From: Rhinopithecus roxellana
Lineage: Eukaryota; Chordata; Mammalia; Primates; Cercopithecidae
NCBI RefSeq assembly: GCF_007565055.1
Contig: NC_044562.1
Location: 52,462,250-52,526,249 of the forward strand
Reading direction: 5' to 3'
Length of the DNA stretch: 64,000 nt
The position numbers and the translations under genes are program-made. Below, in pieces: positions 11,741 through 22,215 of this stretch. The notes beneath the pieces are model-generated. The model made no database searches, had not been told where the DNA came from, and saw only the letters and a program-made list of their open reading frames with translations. Each line of letters begins with the position of its first letter. Positions within the stretch are counted from its first letter, which is position 1.

Positions 11741-12555
11741 AGGGAAGATCTATTTTTGACAGGAGTCTCTTCATGGAGACTCAATTTATTAATGTCTCAC
11801 TTCCTGAAAGATTTGAGTTGGATTGTAAAAAGTAAGTATTTTATGGAGGGTTGGGGGTGATGGAATAGGAGGGAAATTCATGTGGAAGTAATAACATAAA
11901 GGCAGTTAGTGGACATCCTTTTAGATTATGAGAAATACTTTCTCATAATAGTTACTAATGGGATCTTTCCAAGTGGAGCAGGAGGAGAATATTTAACAAG
12001 CAAATGGAGTTCATGGTAGAGGGAGGCCTGAAGATAAAGGTACTCAGGTGATCTGTTGGGGGAGAGGGAGGAGGGCTCTTGGTATTCCCCTGACCAATTT
12101 TGGTGGTAAATGGACACATGCAGAAGTTAATCCTGAGAAGGGCACAGCAACTAGGGGCCCAGACCCCCTCAGGGAGAACGGTCTGGGTCATCCCACCAGG
12201 TACGCAACCAAGATGAACAGATAAGATACCTAAGGGTGAGGTGAATCGAGTAGATGGGGTTAGTAGATGAGAGAGACTATAAACATCAGGTGCAATCTAG
12301 AGAATACCTGGAGGGGTAGAGGTGGGGGTAGGTAATGGCAAGGGGTTGGGAGGAAGGGCTGACATTGTAGATTGTCCCACTAAATTTCCTCTTAAAAACT
12401 TCCAAAATTGTAAGTAGGAGACAAATTACAATTTTGGAAGGGTTGTTCCCTTGTGGGGAGAACATACTATATGAGGCTAGTGGAATGGAGTAGCATGGGC
12501 TGGATTGTAGTGGATACATTTGAATACCTCCCAGATCACCCTTCATGATCAGAGC
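11741..12555. other. Unassigned purine-rich sequence
   Basis: No gene recognised. The + strand is purine-rich between about 11840 and 12360, which is why antisense frames of 63-91 codons stay open; their composition is serine- and proline-rich low complexity, not a protein signature. Confidence 0.45.
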
Positions 12556-12559
12556 ACAC

Positions 12560-12885
12560 ACCAGATGCCTGGGGTATTGGCTCTGACAACTAGCAGCTGT
12601 GTCCAGCTCTGGAAATTGCTCTCAGCTGAAGGAAGCTGTCTTGCCCAAATCTACGCTCCAATTCCTTGGGGCAGCCTATATCCAATGATTGATTCCATAA
12701 TGAAGGACATCTTTGCAGGAGCATTTCGACCTTGCAAGATCTCTGTGGCATTGGGTAAGGCAAATGCTTCAACCATACTTCATTTCACTTCTGCTTCTGC
12801 CCTGTGTTGTTTTATTGCACCTTCACAGATACAGCTTTCAAAAGCACTTCTAGTAAACTCCTGCATGCAAAACCCTAGGAAGTTT
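12560..12885 (+). mobile_element. Probable old ERVL-type LTR fragment
   Basis: The 3' part ('cacttctgcttctgccctgt', 'caccttcacagatacagct', 'aaagcacttctagtaaac', 'tcctgcatgcaaaaccc') has the layout I associate with LTR16/LTR33-type ends. The 126-codon frame across it is accidental. Family and edges are not resolved. Confidence 0.35.
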
Positions 12886-12960
12886 TATCTGTGCCAGTAG
12901 GGTATATTTATAAAGCTGAATCTCTAAAAAGGAAAGATCCTGATGTCTCCTTTACTTATC

Positions 12961-13162
12961 TTTTTAGAAACAGGGTCTTGCTTTGTGGCCCAGGCTGGAG
13001 TGCAGTGGTACAATCATAACTCCATTTAATTTTTTTTGTAGAAATGGGGGTCTCACTATGTTGCCCAGGCTGGTCTCAAACTCCTGGCCTCTAGTGATCC
13101 TCTTGCCTCAGCCTCTCAAAGGTTCTCAAAGGATTACGGTGGTGAGCCACTATGTCTGGCCT
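12961..13162 (-). mobile_element. Alu SINE, AluJ-like, internally deleted
   Basis: Antisense Alu with the right-arm start 'cagggtcttgctttgtggcc' and the left-arm end 'gtgagccactatgtctggcc', but only about 200 bp long. The sequence jumps at about 13022 from the right-monomer region to 'ttttttgtagaaatggggg', so roughly 100 bp of the centre is missing. Similar pyrimidine-rich flanks (gtctcctttact before, gcctcctttatt after) are a plausible TSD. Divergence suggests AluJ age. Confidence 0.93.
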
Positions 13163-13444
13163 GCCTCCTTTATTCTGATAACCTCCTTAAGGGGTTGTCT
13201 ATATAATGCTGAGTGTAGGAGATATATATTCTGCCTAAAATAAGTGAAAGAATTTGGAACTCACAGGAAGCAATTTCATAGGAAGGGAAGGAAGATCACA
13301 AGAGGGAATGAAAATGAGTTAAGAAAAACTGATAAACGTGTAAGGAGGGGTGGAGCGTGGGGAGGATGTACAGTAAATGCACCTGATAGCAGTAGTAACT
13401 TAAGCATACCCTTAGAATGAACCTGTAGGACAGTCATATTTGAA

Positions 13445-13930
13445 TGTGTTTTTTGAGCTCGGGAATCCAGGAATGGCCAACTCAGACATTCGTTCTTTAT
13501 GATAAACATCTGAGCCCTGGCCCATCCTGTGGATCACAGGCTGTACAGGGGATCGAGGCCCTGAGTTCTGGATTAAATGAAGGTTGCCAGGTGGAGGTCA
13601 TCAGGTGGGGGTTGTTAATTGAAAATGCTGTATCAACTGCATGCTGTTTGCAAGTGGTTGCTATTTTCCTGACCAGCCCGCTACCACTGGGCTGTGCAGT
13701 TATGTTGTCCATCCGGCTGCCACTGAACTGTAAGTAAGGCAGATGTCTTGTCTAGATCACTGCCACTGGAACATTTCTGTATGTAAGGAGGTTATCCTGT
13801 CCAGGTCGCCACCACTGGACTCTTTCCTGAGCCTCTAATAAAGCCCCATGTCTCCTTTGCTGGCTTTGGGTTTCTTCTTAGGCCTCTTGAACCTGGTGCC
13901 TTCCCTACTGAGGTTAATAGGGCTTTAGCA
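13445..13930 (+). mobile_element. Probable ERV1-type LTR, family unresolved
   Basis: LTR-like organisation: a central series of divergent repeats with the core 'ctgccactg(g/a)aactgt' (13677-13820), then a polyadenylation signal aataaa at 13837-13842, then a T/C-rich U5-like stretch ending near 'gggctttagca'. I could not find a TSD or a primer-binding site after it. The overlapping frames of 71-103 codons are not genes. It could be a solo LTR or a truncated one. Confidence 0.45.
13677..13820. repeat. Four divergent ~45-bp repeat units
   Basis: The motif 'c(t/c)(g/a)ccactgg' recurs near 13681, 13715, 13761 and 13810, each but the last followed by a stretch like 'ttatgttgtccat' or 'ttatcctgtccagg'. 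It looks like an internal repeat of the R/U3 portion of the LTR-like segment. Confidence 0.6.
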
Positions 13931-14446
13931 TAACGGGGGAGGAGATTTCTTGTTGAAACCGTGAAGGGACTGAGTTTTTTATCCAGACTAAGGTGGAGAA
14001 GAAGAGTTAGACATATGTCAATATGGGAATCATATACAGTATCTAATCCCTCCTCCACCTCCTTGGGAATTATCATGAAAAGCCTTGAACTCCTATAGGT
14101 CATTGAAATTTGAACTTTGAGGTGTAGAAAAATTCATACCAAATATCTAGATTACAAAATATATTTGGTGTATCAAGTGGTTTTCCTCTTTTAGACCTGA
14201 ATTTGTTTTTATACCAGTATCCCTTCCTAAATAATTATTTTAACTATTTGTTGTGATCATTGTGATTTATCATCACCTCTACTGTAAACTCCGGGATCAC
14301 CTTTGGCTTTTCCTTCAATGGCTATACCTAATAATTTGTCTGGAAATCTCATAGGGTCTGCATTTAAAATTTTAAATTTAGGAAGTTCTTCAATCAAAAG
14401 GAATATTAGACCACCCATAAACCTGGATCTATATAAAAAAAGAAGA

Positions 14447-14739
14447 GCCGGGCGCGGTGGCTCACGCCTGTAATCCCAGCACTTTGGAAGGCCGAGGCGG
14501 GCGGATCACAAGGTCAGGAGATCGAGACCACGGTGAAACCCCGTCGCTACTAAAAAATACAAATAAAAAGCCGGCGCCGTGGCAGGCGCCTGTAGTCCCA
14601 GCTACTCGGGAGGCTGAGGCAGGAGAATGGCGGGAACCCGGGAGGCGGAGCTTGCAGTGAGCCGAGATAGCGCCACTGCACTCCAGCCTGGTGGACAGAG
14701 CGAGACTCCGTCTCAAAAAAAAAAAAAAAAAAAAAAAAA
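14447..14739 (+). mobile_element. AluY with 12-base deletion (Yd-lineage candidate)
   Basis: A little-diverged, CpG-rich Alu with a 3' poly-A of about 25. It carries AluY-type positions such as 'ggagaatggcgggaaccc' and 'gagcttgcagtgagccgag'. In the left monomer 'gagacca' runs straight into 'cggtgaaacc': the 12 bases tcctggctaaca of the AluY consensus are absent, the hallmark described for the AluYd lineage. The sequence aaaaaaagaagag occurs just before the element and again after the tail, a probable TSD. The first base or two are missing or merged with the TSD. Confidence 0.96.
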
Positions 14740-14873
14740 GAAGAGTGCTGAAAGTTAAATAAATCAAAGTAATAGAAAATTTTCTTTAATTTGCTCTAAA
14801 ACATAATTGATTATCTAAAGCAAAAACAGTAGTAATGCATTACATGTTTATCGCAGATGTAAAAGTAAAATGT

Positions 14874-15157
14874 GGCCAGGTGTGGTGGCTCACGCCTGTA
14901 ATCCCAGCACTTTGGGAGGCCGAGGCAGACGGATCACAGGGTCAGGAGTTTGAGACCAGCCTGGCCAATATGGTGAAACCCTGATTCTACTAAAAATACA
15001 AAAAAAAATTAGCCAGGTGTGGTGGCAGGCACCTGTGATTCCAGCTACTCAGGTGGCTGAGGCAGGAGAATTGCTTGTACCCAGGAGGTGGAGGTTGCAG
15101 TGAGCAGAGATCACGACATTGCACTCCAGCCTGGGCACAAGAGTGAGACACTGTCTC

Positions 15158-15186
<29 letters not shown>
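14874..15186 (+). mobile_element. Alu SINE, AluS-like, full length
   Basis: Complete two-monomer Alu in the same orientation as the AluY 130 bp upstream, with a long uninterrupted A tail (about 15159-15186). The 'gagaccagcctggccaatat' block and multiple decayed CpGs suggest AluS. No clean TSD was found. Confidence 0.96.
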
Positions 15187-15189
<3 letters not shown>

Positions 15190-15439
15190 CACCAAAGTTG
15201 GGAAGAATTGAGTATATACTGTTTTAAGGTTATTATACTACATATGAAGTAGTAGTATTTTAACGTATATCCTGATTAAACATGTATATTTTAAAACAGA
15301 AATAATTAAAATATTTGTAGAAAGGTATATCTAATATGCTCATGGTAGGAATAAAACAGAATTTTAAAAAATCCAAAAGAAGGTGAAACTAAAAACAGAA
15401 AAGAAACTAAGAAGAGATGGAATATTAGGAAAAGCTAAT

Positions 15440-16290
15440 AAGATGGTAGTTGAATCAAATCATAAATAATTAAATATAAACAATATAAACACATCAATTT
15501 CAGATACATATTGTCAAATTAGATTTTTTAAAGCAAGACCCAACTATACATTATCTACAAGAAATTTATTTTAAATATAAGACATAAGTACAAAGTAAAG
15601 AGATGGGAAAAGATGCACCATTAAAACTAATCAAAAGAAAACGAGAGTAGCCATATTAATAACTGAAGTACACTCAATGAAATTTACCAGGGATAAAGAG
15701 GGATATTATATAATGATAAATGGATCAGTTCTCCAAGAAAACATTATTGTTCTCCATGTGTAGGCATTTAGCAAGAGGACTTAAAACTACATGAAGCAAA
15801 AATTGATAAAAATAAGGCAAATCCACAGTTATGGTTGGAGATTTCAACACTATTCTTGCAGGAATTGATAGGACAAAAAGAAAATCATTAAGGATATAGA
15901 AGACCTGAACAACATTATCTATCAATTTGAGCTTATATAGAGAGAACACTTCACCAATTGCCGAGTACACATTTTTTTTCAACTTAATATGGAACATTTA
16001 TTAAGAATGATCATCTTCTGGGTCATACAACAAATCTTAATACATTAATACACTTAATTGAAATAATATACAATGTTTGAGACCTCTCAAAAAGACATCT
16101 AGAAAATCTCCAAATATTAGAAAGTAAAACTAATTATTTATAAATAATCCATTTGTCAAAAGAGGAAATTACAAGGGAAATTAGAAATCACTTTGAATTG
16201 AATGAAATTAAAGCATAACAAGTCAATTTGTGGGAAGCAGCTAAAGCAGTGCATATAGAGAAACATACAGCAGTAAAACCTTTTATGACA
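15440..16290 (+). repeat. Old L1 (L1M-type) ORF2 endonuclease-region fragment
   Basis: The DNA follows the 5' part of L1 ORF2 closely enough to recognise conserved blocks: the endonuclease glycine-aspartate-phenylalanine-asparagine block at 15837-15848, 'aagacctgaacaacattatc' near 15901, 'ttctgggtcatacaacaaat' near 16015 and 'gcagctaaagcagtgcatat' near 16237. Stops and indels interrupt every frame, so it makes no protein. The match fades before about 15440 and stops near 16290. Confidence 0.85.
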
Positions 16291-16324
16291 AAATATACGC
16301 AGAATTCAACTACTCAATTCTACT

Positions 16325-17030
16325 TATGATCTATCACTCTTCCTCACCTAGATTATTAAAAAGCCTCCTAACTGATGTCATAACTTCTACCCTTGCCTGC
16401 TACGGTCTTCTTAATACAGCAGCTAGAGTGATTCATTTAAATCCAATGTCAGATTATGCCATTCTGCTCAAAATCCACATTGATTTTCCATTTATCTCAG
16501 TGTAAACATCAAAGACCTTATGAGGCTACCTTGACCCCGTATGTTCTGGTCCACCCCTTACCTCTGTGACCTCATCTCCTTGCTCTACCTCTTCACTCAC
16601 TCCATGTGGCTCCACAGCCTCCACACTGTGCCTGAAACACATCAAGCACCCTCCTGCTTTGGTCTCAGACACTGGCTGTGCCCTCTGTCTAGAACAGTGT
16701 TCTCTCCAAAAGTCACAGGGTTAACACCTTCAAATCTTTGCCTAAATATGCCCTTCTCAGTGAGGCTATCCTGGGCCATCCTCTTTTAAATTGCAACCTG
16801 TCATTCTTCTAGCCCTAATTTGCCTAATTTTTTCCCCATAGCATTTATCACTTTCTAACATAATATATATTTTCTTTTGTAGATTTCTTTTTATCATTTG
16901 TCTTCCCACTAAAATATAAACTCCAGGAAGACAGTGATTTTCTGTCCCTCTGTTTTTCCTTTTTTCTTTCTGCTGGTATATCACAAACAGAAGAATGCCT
17001 GATGTGTTCGGTTCTAAATACTTGAGGATT
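16325..17030 (+). repeat. L2 LINE 3' portion
   Basis: A long LINE-2 match: the end of its reverse-transcriptase ORF ('agcctcctaactgatgtcat', 'tatgccattctgctcaaaat', 'cctctgtgacctcatctcct', 'cttctcagtgaggctatcct') runs into the 3' untranslated end ('catagcatttatcactttct'). Decayed and non-coding. The 141- and 70-codon frames on the opposite strand are antisense to this L2 and not genes. Confidence 0.9.
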
Positions 17031-17540
17031 CCAAGAATCAAGGAGACAAGGGGGATGCACAGGATTACAGAAGAAGGGGAAAGGAACAAGGGGAGAAGAA
17101 ACCTTATGTAATTTAACTCTGTGAATACTTTAGGAAAGATTTGTAGGTGTTTGAAGTATTGGTGCAGCAAATTCCATGTGTGAACATGCAACTACTCTCA
17201 AATTCAGTGCCCCTGAATTTTCCTCTTAATATTTATTCTGTGGTGAGGTCTTCAGAAATCTTTTTATTGTAATTTTCATATTTCTTTCCATTTCTCAACA
17301 TAATTTTGTAGATTTTCTGCCTTCTTAAGGCTGGTATTTATATGAATAACATGGGGTTCATAATGGGAGGGGTGGCAGTATGTGTGTCCACATACCTGGA
17401 AATTACATGTCAATGTACATATGTATACTTAGTCTTAGGGAAGGAACTATAGCTTTCTTATATTCTTAAATAGGCCTATGTCTCAAAAAAAATTTAAAAT
17501 ATTCATTGACTGTATTTATAAGATAATTTAGATTTAAGAA

Positions 17541-18486
17541 TGCATACCTTGTCATGTTTATAATCAACTGATCTTTGACAAAGTCAAGAGGAACATACAC
17601 TGGGGAAAGAATGCCCTCTTCAATAAATGGTGCTGAGAAAATTAGATAGCCACATGCAGAAAAATGAAACTGGATGCGTACCTCACCATATACAAAAATC
17701 AACTCAAGATGGATTAAAGATTTAAATGTAAAACCCAAAACTATAAAATTAGGAGAAGAAAACCTACAGAAAACTCTTCAGGACACTGGTCTAGGCAAAG
17801 AATTTATGACTAAGACCTTAAAAGCATAGACAACAGAAACAAAAATAAGCAAATGGGACTTAAGCTTTTGCACAGAAAAACAAATAACAGAGTGAAGAGA
17901 CTACCTGTTGAATGGGAGAAAATATTTGCACACATCCAGCAGGGGACTAATATCCAGCATATACAAGGAACTCAACAACAACAACAACAACAACAACCAA
18001 TTTCATTAAAAAGTGGGCAAAGAACATGAATAGATATTTTTCAAAAGGGGACATACAAAAGGTCAACAAGTATATGAAAAAATACTCGAAATCACTAACC
18101 ATCAGGAAAACCCGAATCAACACCGCAATGGGATATCATCTTACCACAGTTGGAATGAGTATTATTAAAAAGTCAAAAAATAACACATGTTGATGAAGAT
18201 GCGGATAAAATGAACTGTTAAATTATTAATGGGAATGTAAATTAGTACAGCCTCTATGGAAAATAGTATGGAGATTTCTCAAAGAACTAAAATAAATAAA
18301 ATAGAACTACCGTTTGATCTAGCAATCCCACTACTGAGTATCTTCCTAAAGGAAAAAGAAATAAATATATGAAAAAGATACCTGCAGTTGTAGCACTATT
18401 CACAATAGAAGAGATATGGAATCAACCTAAATGTCTATCTCCAGATGAAGAGATAGAGAAAATGTGGTGTATGTATATATGTAATG
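17541..18486 (+). repeat. L1 (L1MA/L1PB-like) 3' part, segment 1
   Basis: Sense C-terminal part of L1 ORF2: 'ataatcaactgatctttgac', 'ttcaataaatggtgctgaga', 'gggagaaaatatttgcacac', 'gtagcactattcacaataga'. Frames are broken throughout. A (CAA)n expansion lies at about 17973-17998. The element is 5'-truncated and is split at about 18486 by an AluJ plus a displaced MIR piece, resuming at about 18923. Confidence 0.92.
17973..17998 (+). repeat. (CAA)n simple repeat within L1
   Basis: Eight near-perfect CAA units, most likely expansion of the short 'caacaa' found at this place in L1 ORF2. Confidence 0.9.
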
Positions 18487-18770
18487 GAGGACAGGCATGG
18501 TGACTAATGCCTGTAATCTCAGTACTTTGTGAGGCCAAGGTGGAAGATTGCTTGTGGCCAGGAATTCAACACCAGCCTGGGGAATATGGTGAGAACCTCT
18601 CTCGAAAAAAAAAAAAAAAAAAATTAGCTGGCTGGCATAGTGTCATGCACCTGTGGTCCTGGCTACTCAATAGGATTGCTTGAGCCAATGTAGTCAAGAC
18701 TGCAGTGAGCCATGTTTGTGCCACTGCATTCCAGCCTGGATGACAGAGTGAGATTCTCAAAAATATACAT
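18487..18770 (+). mobile_element. Alu SINE, AluJ-like, inserted in L1
   Basis: A strongly diverged Alu: 'gcctgtaatctcagtacttt' left arm, an A-rich linker at 18605-18622, and right arm ending 'cattccagcctggatgacag'. It is followed directly by a (TG)n tract (18772-18783). Divergence fits AluJ. It interrupts the L1 that resumes with 'gtgaaatactattcagctgt' near 18965, so it inserted after that L1. Confidence 0.94.
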
Positions 18771-18815
18771 GTGTGTGTGTGTGCATATCTATGTGATGTA
18801 TAGATACACACATAT

Positions 18816-18922
18816 CTTGGAATTGAACTACTCTGAATATAACCCCTTTCTCTGTCCCTTACTAGTTGTGCAATTTTCAGTGTATGCTTTAATAATCTGA
18901 GTGTCTCTTTCCTGTATAAAGT
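18816..18922 (+). repeat. Displaced MIR copy, duplicate of 19323-19426
   Basis: By eye about 80% identical to the MIR at 19323-19426. The two share states absent from the MIR consensus: 'ctctgaat(a/g)taaccc' and the region after 'tgtgcaatttt'. It lies inside a younger L1, between an AluJ and the resumption of L1, where an ancient MIR could not have inserted itself. A local copying event is the simplest explanation. Confidence 0.8.
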
Positions 18923-19312
18923 GTGCGTATATGTATGTGTGTATAGACCACACACATACACACAGTGAAATACTATTCAGCTGTAAAAAGTGAAATCATG
19001 TCTTTGTAGCAGCAAAGATGGAACTGAAGGTTATTATCTTAAGTAAAACAAATCAGGCACAGAAAGACAAATGTCACATGTTCTCAAAAATAGGTACTAA
19101 AAAGTATTCATGTGGACATAGAGTAGAATTATAGATAATGGAGACTTACAATGGTGAGAGGCTTGAAGGGAGGATGACGAGAAACTGGTTATTGGCTACA
19201 ATGTACGTCATGTAAGTGATAGATACCTGAGCCCTGGCTTAATCACTATGCAATCTGTGCAGGTAACAAAATTACACATATATACCATAAATTAGTACAA
19301 CTTTTTTAAAAG
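18923..19312 (+). repeat. L1 (L1MA/L1PB-like) 3' end, segment 2
   Basis: Continuation of the interrupted L1: 'tgaaatactattcagctgta', 'cagaaagacaaatgtcacat', then the 3' untranslated end with 'caatctgtgcaggtaacaaa' and 'accataaattagtacaac'. The first 40 bases are TG/CA-rich and may include the target duplication of the AluJ insertion. Confidence 0.9.
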
Positions 19313-19314
19313 AT

Positions 19315-19550
19315 GGTGTGACTTGGAGTCAGACTGCTCTGAATGTAACCCTTGCTCTGTCCCTTACTAGCTGTGCAATTTTTAGCATATGCTTTAGCAA
19401 TCTGAGGCTGTTTCCTGTGTTAAAGGGGGATGCTTATACTGACCTCATTGGTTTTCTTTCTGTGAACACAAAAAGATATGATACATGTACAAGACTCAGC
19501 AGAGTATATGAGACTTGGTAAGCATTCAAGTGAAAGTTATGAGTATTACT
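19315..19550 (+). repeat. MIR SINE
   Basis: Blocks in MIR order: 'cttggagtcagactgctctg', 'gctctgtcccttactagctg', 'gaggctgtttcctgtgttaa', then a decayed 3' half. It abuts the 3' end of the L1, and its 5' half is the probable parent of the copy at 18816-18922. Confidence 0.85.
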
Positions 19551-19799
19551 AGTGTTTGTAAAATCCTGCTTTTAAGTCACTGATTTAAAACTCAAAATAG
19601 TGTACCTTTGTAGTGTTATCCATATAACACTCCTAGACAACATAATATAGCATGTAGAAAGTCAATAAAAATATTTGTTACATTCTACATGTATGGGCTG
19701 ACTTATAAATTTATCCTAATAGATAAACTAGGATACAATTGGATAGGCTATGTAAACTTATCCTAATAGAAAAGAACTTCCATGGGGGAAAAAATCTCC

Positions 19800-19910
19800 A
19801 TTCATTCTCTTATTCACTGAACTAATAATTACTCAGTATCTTTGTTTCACAGAGTACTATGAATATAGCAGCAGTAATTTCCTTCAGGAAAATATTCTGT
19901 TATGAAATCT
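19800..19910 (-). repeat. L2 3' end fragment
   Basis: 'cattctcttattcactgaac', 'taattactcagtatctttgt' and 'gaatatagcagcagtaattt' follow the reverse complement of the L2 3' terminus. Diverged and short. Confidence 0.5.
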
Positions 19911-20239
19911 CACACAGAAGCTTTAAATGAGAAACCAAGACACCTCCCTTCCTACCCAGTACCCACCCACTAACCTATCAGTAGCTGTGTAGATGATCTC
20001 AGCTCCAGCTCCTGCCATTGGAATTAGTTCTGTGGCCTTGGGAAGGCCTATTCCCAGGGTATTTCTAAGATTTGAGCTGGTCTCCCCAACTTGTTTTCTA
20101 ATAGCAATGTTCTCACTGCCACCAACCTTCTCCCTATCTCCATCTTGAGTGGCATAACTCAACCTCAATTTTGCCCCAAAGTTAAATGTCCTCAAAGGAA
20201 GCTCCACATCACTATCATTAATATCATGTGACCATGTTG

Positions 20240-20550
20240 TTATTTATTTTATTTTGAAATAGTGTCTTGCTCTGTCACCCAGCCTGGAGTGTAGTGGCAT
20301 GATAATAGCTCACTGCAGCCTCAGCTTCCTGAGCTCAAGTGATCCTCCCACCTCAGCTTTCCCAGTAGCTAGGAGTATAGGTATGCAGCATCTTGCTCCC
20401 AGCTTAATTTTTATTGTTAAATTTTTTGTAGAGAGGGGGTTCTCCTTATGTTGCCCAGGCTGGTCTCAAACTCAAGGGCTCAAGCAACTCTCCCGCTTTT
20501 CAGCCTTCTGAAGTGCTGGGATTACAGGCGTAAGCCACTGCATCCAGCCT
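20240..20550 (-). mobile_element. Alu SINE, AluJ-like
   Basis: Antisense Alu from a T/A-rich tail ('ttatttattttattttgaa') to 'gccactgcatccagcct'. Numerous substitutions and 'tgagctcaagtgatcctccc', characteristic of AluJ. The 70-codon frame at 20299 is antisense Alu translation. Confidence 0.95.
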
Positions 20551-21619
20551 GAGCACGTAATTTTCCTAGCAGCAATGGGGTGAGATGGAAGGGTCAATGA
20601 TAACAAGAGAAGGCTAAAATCCCAAATTCCCCCTCCTCTCAAACTCAAAAGTAAGTTATACAGGTATAAAGAAATCTAGGTCCTGAAGTTTGCAGTTCTT
20701 TGCTAATTTTTAACCATAGCTGCTTTTTTTTTTTTTCTTGAAACTTCTCCATAGTGCAAATGACAATTTTCATGCCTTAAGGTTTGCCCACAAAGTGGTT
20801 TCATTATTAAACCTAACAAAAAAAATGATTGACAGCAACAAGTTTAGGTTTGATTTCTTTAAATGGACCAAACTGACAAGTTATCCACTAGCATCCCTTT
20901 CCAGACAATAATAAACCAAAATACTATTTAAGTCTGCCTCAAAGAGTGGAATACCATCTACAAGTGTGTGTTTATCAGTGTGGGAAGGGACCTTGCTTTT
21001 TCTGACAGTTTGGATCCGTGGAAACTTCACTAGAATGCTACCATAACACCTGACAGTATCTCACCTTTTCCCAATCACCCTGTGGCTTTCTGTCTAAAGC
21101 ATATTACACTTTCTTCTTTCAGACTTTGAAAGTTCAATTCAGAATCATGTCACTGGCTCTGTGAAGAAGTTTAACAGGCTATATTCAGCCTCTCATTATC
21201 TTTCAATTAATTATGTTCCTCAAGACACAACAGCCATAAGAATTTAAACCATCAACTTTAACTTCTGAGATGCTTTCCTTTCACAAATTAGTGTTTCTCA
21301 AAAGTATAATGTAAAAATAGTGACACTGACATTCTAGAAAAACAAAGCAGCTACCTTTCTTTCAACAGTTCTCTTTGGGCTAGGAGATACGATTTTATAT
21401 CTATTTTTACACCTGTATTTACCTCACAAACTATTTCAAAACACTGCTTTAAAGAGAGCTGGTATTCTTTATCCTAAAGATAATGAAACATAGAGTCAGT
21501 TGTTGAGGAACATATATTTTGAGAATGATAGTGGGCCCTAATTAAAAACAAACAAAAAAGCACAGAAATTTGACTGATGGCCACATATAAATGATGAATC
21601 TTTAGCAGTTCTTAAAATT
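20551..21619. other. Unassigned sequence
   Basis: No gene or repeat recognised. A 13-base T run at about 20726-20738 and scattered A runs are the only low-complexity features. Confidence 0.5.
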
Positions 21620-21631
21620 TTTCCCTTACCA

Positions 21632-21931
21632 TCAGGGCATGGTGGCTCATGCCTGTAATTCTAGCCCTTTGGGAGGCTGAGGCGGGTGGATCACCTGAGG
21701 TCGGGAGTTCGAGACCAGCCTGGCCAACATGGTGAAACCCCATTTCCAATAAAAATACAAAAATTAGCTAGGTGTGGTTGTACATGTCTGTAATCCCAGC
21801 TATTTGGGAGCCTAAGGCAGAAGAATCGCGTGAACCCTAGAGAGGAATGTTGCAGTGAGCTGAGGTGGCAGTGCTATACCCCAGCCTGGGTGACACAGTG
21901 AGACTCCGTCTCAATAAATACATAAATAAAT
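21632..21931 (+). mobile_element. Alu SINE, AluS-like
   Basis: Sense Alu missing its first several bases. The left monomer reads 'catggtggctcatgcctgta' and the tail is a (TAAA)n-type sequence at 21914-21931 instead of pure A. Near-identical flanks, 'ttcccttaccat' before and 'ttgcctttaccat' after, are the TSD. Confidence 0.95.
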
Positions 21932-22094
21932 TTGCCTTTACCATTCAAAGCACTTTCTGGAAATGGAAGCCACAGCCTGCTGACCCATTTATCTAGTCCC
22001 ACAGATAATAAAAATTATCTGTGCCCACCACTATCATTACAGAGCATGTGACTAGAGATTTATTTCCATATAGCAACTGGCAAAATAAGCAGAT

Positions 22095-22215
22095 CATATT
22101 CACACACTAGATGTTTATTGACTCTTTATGAGTGACTATCTCTATGATGTATCTTGTAAGAGTAGAAAATATGAGCCATGGCTTCTGTCCTCAAGGAGTT
22201 TGTAGGTAAATAAGA
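22095..22215 (-). repeat. L2/MIR-type fragment
   Basis: 'agatgtttattgactcttta' and 'tctgtcctcaaggagtttgt' resemble the reverse complement of an L2 or CR1-type 3' end ('mass-copy' ancient LINE). Weak match, family uncertain. Confidence 0.4.

Noticed and set aside
12520..12900. 126-codon + strand frame
   Set aside because: It overlaps an LTR-like segment and has no recognisable domain; starts and ends without exon signals.
16766..17191. 141-codon minus-strand frame
   Set aside because: Mostly antisense to an L2 3' end; no protein signature.
18566..18961. 131-codon minus-strand frame
   Set aside because: Translation of antisense AluJ, TG/CA repeats and the displaced MIR.
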